From Helicobacter labetoulli (GTDB taxonomy: Bacteria > Campylobacterota > Campylobacteria > Campylobacterales > Helicobacteraceae), in assembly GCF_003670275.1 (NCBI RefSeq), contig NZ_QXJF01000002.1, positions 83,858 through 147,857 of the forward strand: a stretch of DNA of 64,000 bases, read 5' to 3'. Numbering within the stretch: the stretch's first letter is position 1; every line of letters begins with the position of its first letter. Shown here piece by piece: positions 29,633 through 38,005 of this stretch. The notes below the pieces were generated by a model. It was not told the origin of the DNA, did not search any database, and saw only the letters and a program-made list of their open reading frames with translations. The translations under genes were made by a program, and so were the position numbers.

Positions 29633-31038
29633 TAAAAACTCGCATAAATAAAATTAGGAATACCACTAGGCATAAAGCCCACAATAAGCATGAATATCAC
29701 CGCTAGGACAATGGGCTTTAACACAAGGGGAATAACACTAAAAAGGCTTTGTGTAGATTCTATGGCTTTAGACATAAATGGGTAGAGTAAAAATAGCACT
29801 ACAAAGCCTCCAAGCACACCCCACACATATATGGGCGAAGTGAGCGAAAAATTTTGATACATTGCACGAAAAAAGTTTATTGCCTCATCAAGTGAATGAT
29901 AATAAAAAAATATCCAACACAAACTCACAAATAAAAATGTCAAACTCGCCCCACCAAAAGGCAGTTTTGGCAATCCTAGCTGCTTGTAGCAATTCAGCAC
30001 CACAAGCCCAAATCCGTGCAAAAACCCCCAAATGAGAAAAGTCCAAGTATTGCCGTGCCAAATACCTGAAAGCCCAAAGGCAAATAGCACGAGAATCTGT
30101 GTCATCACAAAGCCATTTTTGTTGCCTCCAAGCGGAATATAAATATAATCACGGATAAAACTTGAAAGACTGATATGCCATCTATTCCAAAAATCTTTAA
30201 GATTCTTTGCCATATAGGGCATATTAAAATTTGGTGGCAAGACAAAGCCAAGCATAAGCCCAAAGGCACATACAAGATTCACATATCCGCTAAAATCACA
30301 ATAAATCTGCACGCTATACGCAAACATAGCACTAAGCAATTCAAAGCTATGGTAGGAAAAAGGAGTATTTAAAATGGGCGTGGCATACATTTGCGCGTAG
30401 TTGGCGATAAGGACTTTTTTTACCACACCAAAAAGTATTAACGCGATAATCAAATCAAGTGAGCCAAGCTCTTTTTTGGCGTGGTATTGGGAAAAGAAAA
30501 AATGACTTCGCATAATAGGACCAGCAAGAAAAGTAGCAAAAAATGAAAGGTATGTTGCTAAGGCTACAAAGCTTTGCAGAGCGGGATTTTGCTCCTCATA
30601 ATATTCATCTCGCATAAGATTCTTGCTCTCTTTATATACTTGATTCAAATAGGTAATGGAATTAAAAGTATAAAAACTCAATCCCAAAGGAAAGATAATA
30701 TCAGATTCTAAAAAATCAAGCCCAAAGAGTATAAGCAAGGCATCAAACTCATCTTTGATATTTGCATAATATTTAAAAAAACACAAAAATAGCACACATA
30801 CACCAACACAAGCAAGAAACACAAAACGCACCCTTGCCGTGTCAATAAAAAGAGCTAAAACATACACAAGACAAGTATAAACCCCCACAATGAGTGCAAA
30901 ATATGGGCTAAAAAGATAAATCACAAGGTAGTTAAACCCTAAAAGCAAAAGATTTTGAATCTTAGAGGACTTCACCGCCCAATAGAGCGAAAAAAACACA
31001 AGCAATAAAACGCTAAATTCAATGGAGAAAAAACTCAT
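29632..31038 (-). CDS. patA: MBOAT acyltransferase, PatA/AlgI-like
   Basis: The protein has about 11 membrane helices and the MBOAT catalytic region FWNRWHISLSSFIRDYIYIPLGG and LSGIWHGNTWTFLIWG with the invariant His. PatA moves acetyl from cytoplasmic acetyl-CoA across the membrane for O-acetylation. I set the start at ATG 31038 (MSFFSIEFSVLLL), where the typical N-terminus begins; the open frame extends 36 codons further but that part is not membrane-like. Two SGNH genes follow in the same operon. Target (peptidoglycan or another glycan) is inferred. Confidence 0.8.
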   Translation of the reverse strand: MSFFSIEFSVLLLVFFSLYWAVKSSKIQNLLLLGFNYLVIYLFSPYFALIVGVYTCLVYVLALFIDTARVRFVFLACVGVCVLFLCFFKYYANIKDEFDALLILFGLDFLESDIIFPLGLSFYTFNSITYLNQVYKESKNLMRDEYYEEQNPALQSFVALATYLSFFATFLAGPIMRSHFFFSQYHAKKELGSLDLIIALILFGVVKKVLIANYAQMYATPILNTPFSYHSFELLSAMFAYSVQIYCDFSGYVNLVCAFGLMLGFVLPPNFNMPYMAKNLKDFWNRWHISLSSFIRDYIYIPLGGNKNGFVMTQILVLFAFGLSGIWHGNTWTFLIWGFLHGFGLVVLNCYKQLGLPKLPFGGASLTFLFVSLCWIFFYYHSLDEAINFFRAMYQNFSLTSPIYVWGVLGGFVVLFLLYPFMSKAIESTQSLFSVIPLVLKPIVLAVIFMLIVGFMPSGIPNFIYASF

Positions 31039-31172
31039 ATTTCTAATTTGCCCTTTTGTGCGAAATCTGTAATTTTGATTTGGAACAGCATTATAAGCAG
31101 AGCCATTATGGCAAAACTTATACCACACAATGCAAACAACTTGCATAAGGGGTGTTGCCTTTAAATTTAAAG

Positions 31173-31641
31173 TTAAGATTCTAAGCGATAAATGCGATTA
31201 TTAAACCCAAAGACATCATATGCCATAGTGTGAAAGATAAAACCAAACTTCTCGTAGAATCCACATAAATCACTGCAAAGATAGAGGTTTGTAAATCCTG
31301 CTTTTTTGCAATCAAGCTTTGCTTTTTCAACAAGCATTCTAGCAATGCCGCTTTTGCGATATGAGTTTTTTTACATAGAGTGCCACTAGAAATGGATAGA
31401 GATTTGCACAAGAGACAAAATCTTGCAACGCCACTCCTAAGCAGCCTATCACCCCTCCATTTGGCGTTAAGGCAAACAAAAAATGTGGAATAAACCCATC
31501 TACATTAAGATTGCATTGCAAAACTTCTGTATAAAATTGCTTTGACTTCTCATCTGCCCACGCTTTTAACACAAAATCCTTTGCCTTATCAAATAAATAC
31601 GGATTGTCTTTGAGTGAGCAAATACTTGCTTGCACATCCAT
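31173..31641 (-). pseudogene. GNAT acetyltransferase, frameshifted in an A7 run
   Basis: The first frame (from 31641) gives an N-terminal GNAT half with IGCLGVALQDF and LVALYVK, then shifts at seven A (T7 at 31366-31372 on the + strand) and stops. One base fewer yields LYVKNSYRKSGIARMLVEKAK, the acetyl-CoA-binding loop, and continues FGFIFHTMAYD to 31173, for 155 residues. Either a one-base mutation, a short A-tract switch, or a sequencing error. Substrate unknown. Confidence 0.75.
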
Positions 31642-31655
31642 TATAAGCCCCTAAC

Positions 31656-32228
31656 CTACAATGTCTTTTTGACTTTTTTAGAAACTTGCGAGATGATAAG
31701 AAAGAGCAGAGCCATAAGCCCAAATAACACAAAGGGCAGGACATAAGAGTGCGTGTCAATCTTTTCAAGCAAGGCAATCACCCCACTACTTGCATAATAC
31801 CCCACTACACCCACAATAACCGCCCACAGCACACAAGAGAGTGCATTGATAACATAGAATCTAGAGAGATTAAAACGACTAAAGCCAATGGCAAGGGGAA
31901 TGATTGTCTTCACGCCATAGAGATACTTACTTAGCACGATAAGCCACGCATCATAGCGTTTAAGCCAAACTTGTGCGAGGGCAATTTTGCGTCTGTGCTT
32001 TTGAAGCATAGTGTTTATATCTTTCTTTTGATACCTTGCAAGATAGGCTAAAAGTGAGCTGCCAACGATATTCCCCGCACACGCAATAGGCACAGCAAGC
32101 CACAAGTCCATTTTGCCTAAAGCACTCATTACACCAGCGGTGATAAGCCCTACATATCCACCACCAAGAGAATATACAAACAAAATCACATAACCCAATT
32201 CTTCAAGTGAATCTATCACATCCTGCAT
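31656..32228 (-). CDS. DedA family membrane protein
   Basis: The 190 residues have the DedA/SNARE-associated pattern: a buried GGGYVGLITAG region, then AIACAGNIVGSSLLAYLAR-like sequence, and VLSKYLYGVKTIIPLAIGFSRFNLSRF, which carries the conserved R/G-rich amphipathic segment. Members act in lipid carrier recycling and envelope homeostasis. It is followed 14 bases later by the broken GNAT gene. Confidence 0.82.
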   Translation of the reverse strand: MQDVIDSLEELGYVILFVYSLGGGYVGLITAGVMSALGKMDLWLAVPIACAGNIVGSSLLAYLARYQKKDINTMLQKHRRKIALAQVWLKRYDAWLIVLSKYLYGVKTIIPLAIGFSRFNLSRFYVINALSCVLWAVIVGVVGYYASSGVIALLEKIDTHSYVLPFVLFGLMALLFLIISQVSKKVKKTL

Positions 32229-32341
32229 TGTTTTGCCCTCGTATTTTTTGTTTGAGATTCTAGCATAATTATAATAATAAATCTCATATATATTAGCATT
32301 ATCCTACAAAAATTAAAACTCACTCCCTCTATTTTACGCGC

Positions 32342-32986
32342 CTATATGCTGTGCAGAGCCTTGTCATAAAGGCGGTAAGTCCTGCTACAAAGCCTTGCAA
32401 TCTCCTCATCGTGCGTGGCAAGAATAAGGGCTGCACCATTTGTGCGAACATACGAAAAAAGAATCTCCATCACACGCCAAGCCGTTTGCTTATCAAGATT
32501 CCCCGTTGGCTCATCGGCAAAAATAATCTTTGGCTTTTTTGTCAGCACCCTTGCGATAGACAGCCTTTGCTGCTGCCCACCACTAAGCTGCCCAATAGGC
32601 TGATGCACGACACTAGCAATATCAAAAGCCTCTAAAAGATTTTCATCAATGCTTTGTTGAGATAAAATGGAGGCAACTTTGAGATTCTCCACTCCGCTGA
32701 ATCCGCGAAACAAATAATGCGACTGAAACACGATGCCAAGCTCAAGACGCCGCAAAAGGAGTTGTTTTTTTGCAGGGATAGCATAAATATCTTCAATACC
32801 TAGCAGGCTCACTCTCCCTGCTTTTGGTGGCAGGAGCGTAGAGAGATTGTTCAAAATTGTAGATTTACCACTGCCACTTACGCCAAGAATAGCTATGCTC
32901 TCCCCCGCACCTGCACTGAGACTTAGATTCTCATACAAGGTTGTTTCAAAGCTATGGGCTAGAGATGTGGCATTGAGCAGATTCAT
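32342..32986 (-). CDS. LolD-like ABC transporter ATP-binding protein
   Basis: The 214-residue ATPase has Walker A (LGVSGSGKSTIL), the signature LSGGQQQRLSIARVL, Walker B (IIFADEPTGNLD) and the H-loop (LATHDEEIA). The GNLD sequence and short length place it in the MacB/LolD/FtsE group. I chose ATG 32986, with AAAGGA upstream, over the start seven codons earlier. No permease is adjacent, so lipoprotein release (LolCDE) is likely but not proven. Confidence 0.8.
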   Translation of the reverse strand: MNLLNATSLAHSFETTLYENLSLSAGAGESIAILGVSGSGKSTILNNLSTLLPPKAGRVSLLGIEDIYAIPAKKQLLLRRLELGIVFQSHYLFRGFSGVENLKVASILSQQSIDENLLEAFDIASVVHQPIGQLSGGQQQRLSIARVLTKKPKIIFADEPTGNLDKQTAWRVMEILFSYVRTNGAALILATHDEEIARLCSRTYRLYDKALHSI

Positions 32987-33124
32987 AATTATCCTTTTGT
33001 GTCGCATTTAAAAGGGTGTATTGTAGCACAAAAAAAGCTTTCATTCTCAAACCCATTTGCTACCAAGCCCAGCTATATAGGCAAAATTTACCCACAATTT
33101 AGAATCTAGGAATACAATCAAAAT

Positions 33125-33143
33125 AAGCAAGATATTCTTGCTT
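33125..33143. promoter_or_regulatory. perfect inverted repeat upstream of yceI, possible operator
   Basis: AAGCAAGA-TAT-TCTTGCTT, eight-base arms with a three-base centre, lies 23 bases before the yceI start, where a repressor would overlap the promoter. The regulator is unknown. Confidence 0.45.
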
Positions 33144-33165
33144 AAATCATAAACAAGGAGTCTTT

Positions 33166-33717
33166 ATGAGAAAGATTATTGTTGCTACGGCTTTAAGCGT
33201 AGCGTACGGTGCGGCGTTGTTGGCAGTGCCTTATGAGATTGATGCGAGCCATTCATCAGTAGGCTTTGGCGTAAAGCATATGTCTGTGAGCAATGTGAAG
33301 GGGAGCTTTGATAAATTCAGCGGCACACTTGATGTTGAGGGCAAGACAATCAAGGCATTAAGCGGGGAAGTAGAAATCTCTTCAATCAATACCAATTCAA
33401 GTGCGCGTGATAAGCACCTCAACGCTCCAGATTTTTTTGATTCTAAAAAATTTGGCAAGGCGACTTTGGAGCTTGTAAAACATAATGGCAAAAAGCTTGA
33501 AGCAAATATCACAATGCGAGACATTACAAAAAAGGTGGTATTTGATGTAGAGCTTAATGGTCCTGTAAAGCACCCAAAAACAGGCAAAGACTTGGTAGCA
33601 ATCACATTGCAAGGCAAACTTAATCGCAAGGATTTTGGTGTAGGCACAGACACAGGCAATGCGATGGTAAGTGATAATGTTGATGTGCTTATTGAGCTTG
33701 AGGCTATGCAAAAATAG
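33166..33717 (+). CDS. yceI: YceI family periplasmic lipid-binding protein
   Basis: After a signal peptide (about residues 1-20) the protein has the YceI lipocalin-like fold: YEIDASHSSVGFGVKHM, VKGSFDKFSGTLD and ending FGVGTDTGNAMVSDNVDVLIELEA. Family members bind polyisoprenoids or fatty amides in the periplasm and are often induced by acid or redox stress. The start has AAGGAG upstream. It stands alone and divergent from its left neighbours. Confidence 0.9.
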   Translation: MRKIIVATALSVAYGAALLAVPYEIDASHSSVGFGVKHMSVSNVKGSFDKFSGTLDVEGKTIKALSGEVEISSINTNSSARDKHLNAPDFFDSKKFGKATLELVKHNGKKLEANITMRDITKKVVFDVELNGPVKHPKTGKDLVAITLQGKLNRKDFGVGTDTGNAMVSDNVDVLIELEAMQK

Positions 33718-33734
33718 CTTGTTTGGCTTGTCTT

Positions 33735-33795
33735 CCTAGCCTTAAAATGGCTTAGGGAGATTAGATTCTCTTTTATTGCATTCTTTTTAGAATCT
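33735..33795 (+). terminator. two weak hairpins after yceI
   Basis: CCTAGCC and GGCTTAGG (33735-33755) form a stem with one bulge. A second inverted pair, AGATTCT (33763-33769) and AGAATCT (33789-33795), follows with T-rich sequence between. Together they probably end yceI transcription. Confidence 0.4.
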
Positions 33796-33944
33796 TACTT
33801 CACTTCACTCTTTTGTATTCATTTTAAGCTGTTACATTATTCAATGTATTTGTTTTGGTAATAAAAAAATAGATGATAAAGTTGCATAAAATGTAGATTA
33901 AAAAGGATTCTAGCAGATTTAACATCTGCTAGAGTAGATAAAGA

Positions 33945-35051
33945 TTAGTGAATCTCACTCCAAATGCGTCTTTTCCATAGATATGCAAGGACACTTAGCA
34001 CACCAAAGAAAATCATCAAATACACACCTAAAGATTCTCGCTCAGCCTTTTTAGAATCACCCACGGATTCCAAATACGCCACAACTCGCTCTTGAGCCTC
34101 GTGTGTCAAGCCTACGCGTGGCATAGAAAGTCCCACAGGCATTACACCAAGCTCTTTTGCTAGATTGCTATAATCTCTATCATCTTGCCATTCACTCTTT
34201 TTGTCATTTGCTGGAAGTGAGCCTTCTTTTTTGATGATGGCTTCTTGAATAGCCTTATAAGACACTTTTTGTGGGTCATTGATAAAGTATTCTAGGTAAT
34301 GCTCTCCCTTGCTGCGAATCATCGTTGATAAATCGGGTGCAGCAGAGCCAAGATACACACCTAGAGATTCTGGAGTTGTGCGAGAACTCACACCATCATA
34401 CTTCATTGTATGGCAACGAGAACAAGCATTAAGGAAAGTCGCCTTATTTGTAAGACCTTCTTCAAGCTTTGCAATCTCATTTTGCTTTTGTCCCTCTGAA
34501 AGAGTTGAATTTTCAATATTACCCTTTTTGGTAACAAACTCTTCAGATTCTAAGACTTGCCTTTTCAAAGACACAGAGCCTATTGACTTGAGATACGCCA
34601 CGATGTCCGCTACTTCCTGATTTAAATCTCCATCTGTTACATAAGGTGTCATAGGAAAATCACCATTGGGAAACTTATGAGCTAAATGCAGCGTATTTGC
34701 AGGGTCAATGATGAGATTTGCCAAAAACTTCTCATCATAAATTGCCCCAGCTGTTGAAAGATCTGGTGTGAAGATAGTCGCTTCCTTATCATCACGGAAA
34801 TACACTGCCATATCACCCCCAGCAATGCCCACATCATTAAGCGTATGACAAGCCACACAATTTGATTCTACAAGAGCCTTTCCACGCTCGGCATTGCCTT
34901 TGCTCACATCAACATTGTGAGATAAATCTTTAAATTCAAAATCTGCCTTTGCTACTTCAGGGTGAAAAGTGGCGTGTGCCAAAGGCTCAACACCCCAATA
35001 CAGCACACCCACGATAACTACAATAATGCCTAGAATCTTAATCTCTCTCAT
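33945..35051 (-). CDS. petC: cytochrome bc1 complex, dihaem cytochrome c subunit
   Basis: This is the cytochrome c subunit of quinol:cytochrome c reductase. The 368 residues start with a membrane anchor (about 6-22), carry two haem sites, CVACH (65-69) and CSRCH (210-214), and end with a second membrane helix (about 345-362) and a basic tail. The dihaem form is typical of Campylobacterota. The start overlaps petB by four bases. Haem attachment depends on the CcsBA system at 48-51 kb. Confidence 0.93.
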   Translation of the reverse strand: MREIKILGIIVVIVGVLYWGVEPLAHATFHPEVAKADFEFKDLSHNVDVSKGNAERGKALVESNCVACHTLNDVGIAGGDMAVYFRDDKEATIFTPDLSTAGAIYDEKFLANLIIDPANTLHLAHKFPNGDFPMTPYVTDGDLNQEVADIVAYLKSIGSVSLKRQVLESEEFVTKKGNIENSTLSEGQKQNEIAKLEEGLTNKATFLNACSRCHTMKYDGVSSRTTPESLGVYLGSAAPDLSTMIRSKGEHYLEYFINDPQKVSYKAIQEAIIKKEGSLPANDKKSEWQDDRDYSNLAKELGVMPVGLSMPRVGLTHEAQERVVAYLESVGDSKKAERESLGVYLMIFFGVLSVLAYLWKRRIWSEIH

Positions 35052-36280
35052 TGGTGTGCTCCTTTCTTATTTTCAAGTAGGGTTACAATCGGCAATGCCA
35101 CAAAGATAAGGAACAAAAATCCAATAGATGCAACAAAACCGATGAAGTTATTTGCCCCTTCAGGTGGGAGTTTTCCAAAGATTGTAAGCACAATCATATC
35201 TACAATAAGCAGGCAGAACCATACAAAATATCCCGGACGCTTATGTGCAGGAGCAACGACAGAGCTTCTATCAAGCCAAGGCAGGAATAAAAATGCCACT
35301 TGTGCGATACCAAAAGCAATAAGCCCCAAATCCGCACTAAAGAAGAATCCTCTTAACACCTCATAGCTCCATAAGAAATACCACTCTGGGTAAATGTGAG
35401 CTGGAGTTTTCATATTATTTGCAGGATCAAAGTTAATAGGATCCATAGCAAAGTCAAAGTGGAAGCACACAAGATAGAAAAAGCCTATCATAAATAAGCA
35501 CACAACAAAAATATCTTTTGATAAGAACACAGGCCAAAAAGGAATAACTTTAGATTCTTTTTTCTTGCCTTCTTCATATTTTTTTGCTTCTGCTTCAAAG
35601 TCAATATGCTCACCATCTTCGTTATTGACATGTGGCATTCTCAATGTGTAGAAGTGCAATGCAATCACACCAATAATCACAATAGGCAAAAGGCAAACGT
35701 GAAGCATAAAAAAGCGTGTCAAAGTAGAATCTGCAACAACAAAGTTTCCTCGCACCCACTCAACCACATCAGGACCAATAAATGGAATCCCGCCAAAAAG
35801 GTTTGTGATAACCGCAGCCGCCCAATAGCTCATTTGCCCCCAAGGAAGCATATAACCACTAAAAGCTTCAGCAGAAAAAAGCACAAATAGCAACATTCCG
35901 CCAATCCACACCATTTCACGCCCTTTTTTGAAAGAGCCATAATAAATAGCCACAAACATATGGATATAAATAATCAAAAATATCATACTTGCTGCCACAG
36001 CGTGGATATGCCGCCACAACCAGCCAAATGCCACTTCAGTCATAATCGTATGATTGACACTATCAAAGGCGAGATTCACATCAGGCTTATAATACATCAA
36101 AAGAAAGAATCCAGACACCACAAGCAATGAAAAAAGCGTTAGCAACACAACGCCCATCGCCCAAAGGAAGTTGATGTTTTTAGGGACCCAATACTTCGTC
36201 ATCATCACTTCCATTAATTTTCTAATGGCAAGGCGTTGATCAAGCCAATCTACCAAACCTTCAGCTTTTTTTACTTCCAT
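35048..36280 (-). CDS. petB: cytochrome bc1 complex, cytochrome b subunit
   Basis: The 410 residues have eight or more membrane helices. Helix II/IV histidine pairs that hold haems bL and bH are seen in WRHIHAVAASMIF and FMLHVCLLPIVIIGVIALHFYTLRMPH. The quinol site motif is PEWY (YPEWYFLWSYE). GGIPFIGPDVVEW marks the cd loop. Electrons come from menaquinol, made by the MqnC route also present here. Confidence 0.97.
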   Translation of the reverse strand: MEVKKAEGLVDWLDQRLAIRKLMEVMMTKYWVPKNINFLWAMGVVLLTLFSLLVVSGFFLLMYYKPDVNLAFDSVNHTIMTEVAFGWLWRHIHAVAASMIFLIIYIHMFVAIYYGSFKKGREMVWIGGMLLFVLFSAEAFSGYMLPWGQMSYWAAAVITNLFGGIPFIGPDVVEWVRGNFVVADSTLTRFFMLHVCLLPIVIIGVIALHFYTLRMPHVNNEDGEHIDFEAEAKKYEEGKKKESKVIPFWPVFLSKDIFVVCLFMIGFFYLVCFHFDFAMDPINFDPANNMKTPAHIYPEWYFLWSYEVLRGFFFSADLGLIAFGIAQVAFLFLPWLDRSSVVAPAHKRPGYFVWFCLLIVDMIVLTIFGKLPPEGANNFIGFVASIGFLFLIFVALPIVTLLENKKGAHQ

Positions 36281-36289
36281 ATTTTCTCC

Positions 36290-36799
36290 TTATGCTTGTT
36301 TTATCTCAAGCAGGGCTTTATACTCTTGCCCCTCTTCACCTAGCACCATTTTTGTCCCATCAATCTTAAAAGGTGGAATATCCATAGGACGCGGTGGTGG
36401 AGTGCCTGCCTCATTTACACCAGAAGAGTTAAATCTCCCGCCGTGGCACGCACACGCAAACTCTTGTGTGCCTTGATTAAAGCTTGGAATACAACCCAAA
36501 TGTGTGCAAATCTGAATCCCAACCGTGTAAATCGCACCATCTATCTCAAAATCCCTGCCCGGTGTTTTTTGGCTACCTGCTTGTTTTTTGAGAATATACA
36601 CAGGTTTGCCTCGCCATTCCACCGTTTGAAGCACACCCTCTTGCAATGCACTCAAATCAAATGTTGTAAATCCAGCTGAAACAACGCTAGGCAATGGATC
36701 CCAAGAGCGTTTCATTGCATACAAAGAAGCCACCGCTCCAACAGCTGCAACACCACCTAGAGCCATTCCTAGAAAATCGCGTCTCTTTGTGTCTTGCAT
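36290..36799 (-). CDS. petA: Rieske iron-sulfur subunit of the bc1 complex
   Basis: The 169 residues start with a twin-arginine-like signal anchor (TKRRDFLGMALGG), then the Rieske domain: CTHLGC (Cys98, His100, Cys103) and CACHGG (Cys116, Cys118, His119). Cys98, His100, Cys116 and His119 should bind the [2Fe-2S] cluster. First gene of petABC, with GAAAGGAG before the ATG. The upstream gap (36800-36918) contains AT-rich repeats of AAAAATAAACAA and the likely promoter. Confidence 0.96.
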   Translation of the reverse strand: MQDTKRRDFLGMALGGVAAVGAVASLYAMKRSWDPLPSVVSAGFTTFDLSALQEGVLQTVEWRGKPVYILKKQAGSQKTPGRDFEIDGAIYTVGIQICTHLGCIPSFNQGTQEFACACHGGRFNSSGVNEAGTPPPRPMDIPPFKIDGTKMVLGEEGQEYKALLEIKQA

Positions 36800-36918
36800 C
36801 TTTTCTCCTTTCGTGTTTGTTTGAAGTTTAAAAAGCTAATATCGTATGCAAAAAAGGCTTAAATATTGTTTATTTTTGTTAAACTTTTTGTTTATTTTTA
36901 GAGTAGCTTTTATTTGGG

Positions 36919-37995
36919 CTATCTATCAAAGTGAGATTCTAGCTCGTGTATGGTGTTTAGGGATTGGTTGATATTATCCTTAGTGATGAATATGCCAAAA
37001 TCTTGTGGTGCAGAATCTGGGCGTTGCTGGAAGATTGTTTGCAATGTTAAAGTGTCAATGTCTGGGATATGATGGGTTTCTTCATAATAGTTATAGTCAT
37101 TTGTGGTTATACTATTGAGATAAGCAAAATGCCAAAATCCATTAGGAAAGCTCTCTGCCATAGCTAAAAGTATAGAATCTACAAGTTTTGGAGAAAATTG
37201 CTTGATGGTGCTGTGATGTATAGGGGCTGTGTAGATAATGCAAGTAATATGATGCTTTGCACATAGGGCATTTATATTGTGGAGTGTTTGTTTTAATAGG
37301 ATAAGTGAGCGTTTGTTTATAGAATCTTGTGGTCTTACAGGAGGCTTATGGAAGCTTGGCTCATTTGCGACATATTCTTGTGGATTTTGCTTTCTTTGTC
37401 TTTCACGCGTTATATAGCCCCAAATGCCTGTGTATATATCCTCAAATTGAGGCAGTTCATCATATTTCAATATAGTCTCAAGTTTGTCATAGATACCCTT
37501 TGGGAGAAAGCTAAAAATATATGAGGCATAAAAATCACTCGCACTTTTATGTGTTATGTCATAATGCCAAGTGCGTTGCATATCATTTGCTGTGCGGTAG
37601 TCAATAGGGTAAATGGCGTGGTCAAGCCCAATTTGTATAATGGCATATTTTATGGGATAAGTTTTTTCTATAAGATATGTAAGAAAGATTTCTGCATCAA
37701 GCGGATTGGCACTTGAAAGCCAAGCGTTATAAAATTTGGAATCTGGCAAATAGGATTCTGCAAGTTTTGGCTCTATCAAACCTACTCGTGAGCTGCCTAT
37801 AAGATAGGCATTAAAGTTGTTATAATTGTGTTTAAGGTATTCAATCTTTTCATATCTTCGCACGTGATGTATGCCCTTTGGTGTGAGTTTGTGGGTAAAG
37901 ATTTCATAAGGATTAAGTATATAGTTGAGCATAGCGTTGCAAGGGAATAAAAAAGTAATGAGTAGTGCATATAAGCAGTATTTTTTATAGCTCAT
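36919..37995 (-). CDS. SGNH-like protein paired with the second MBOAT
   Basis: The 358 residues begin with a signal anchor (about 8-25). LIGSSRVGLIEPK (about residue 62) looks like a GxS block I in which GDS has become GSS, and YAIIQIGLDHAIYPIDYR resembles the block III region. This pattern is seen in AlgJ/AlgX-like partners of MBOAT proteins that move acetyl groups to exopolysaccharides. It follows the MBOAT gene by 10 bases, so its expression may be polar on the MBOAT frame. Catalytic competence is uncertain. Confidence 0.6.
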   Translation of the reverse strand: MSYKKYCLYALLITFLFPCNAMLNYILNPYEIFTHKLTPKGIHHVRRYEKIEYLKHNYNNFNAYLIGSSRVGLIEPKLAESYLPDSKFYNAWLSSANPLDAEIFLTYLIEKTYPIKYAIIQIGLDHAIYPIDYRTANDMQRTWHYDITHKSASDFYASYIFSFLPKGIYDKLETILKYDELPQFEDIYTGIWGYITRERQRKQNPQEYVANEPSFHKPPVRPQDSINKRSLILLKQTLHNINALCAKHHITCIIYTAPIHHSTIKQFSPKLVDSILLAMAESFPNGFWHFAYLNSITTNDYNYYEETHHIPDIDTLTLQTIFQQRPDSAPQDFGIFITKDNINQSLNTIHELESHFDR

Positions 37996-38005
37996 ACTTC
38001 ACTCC

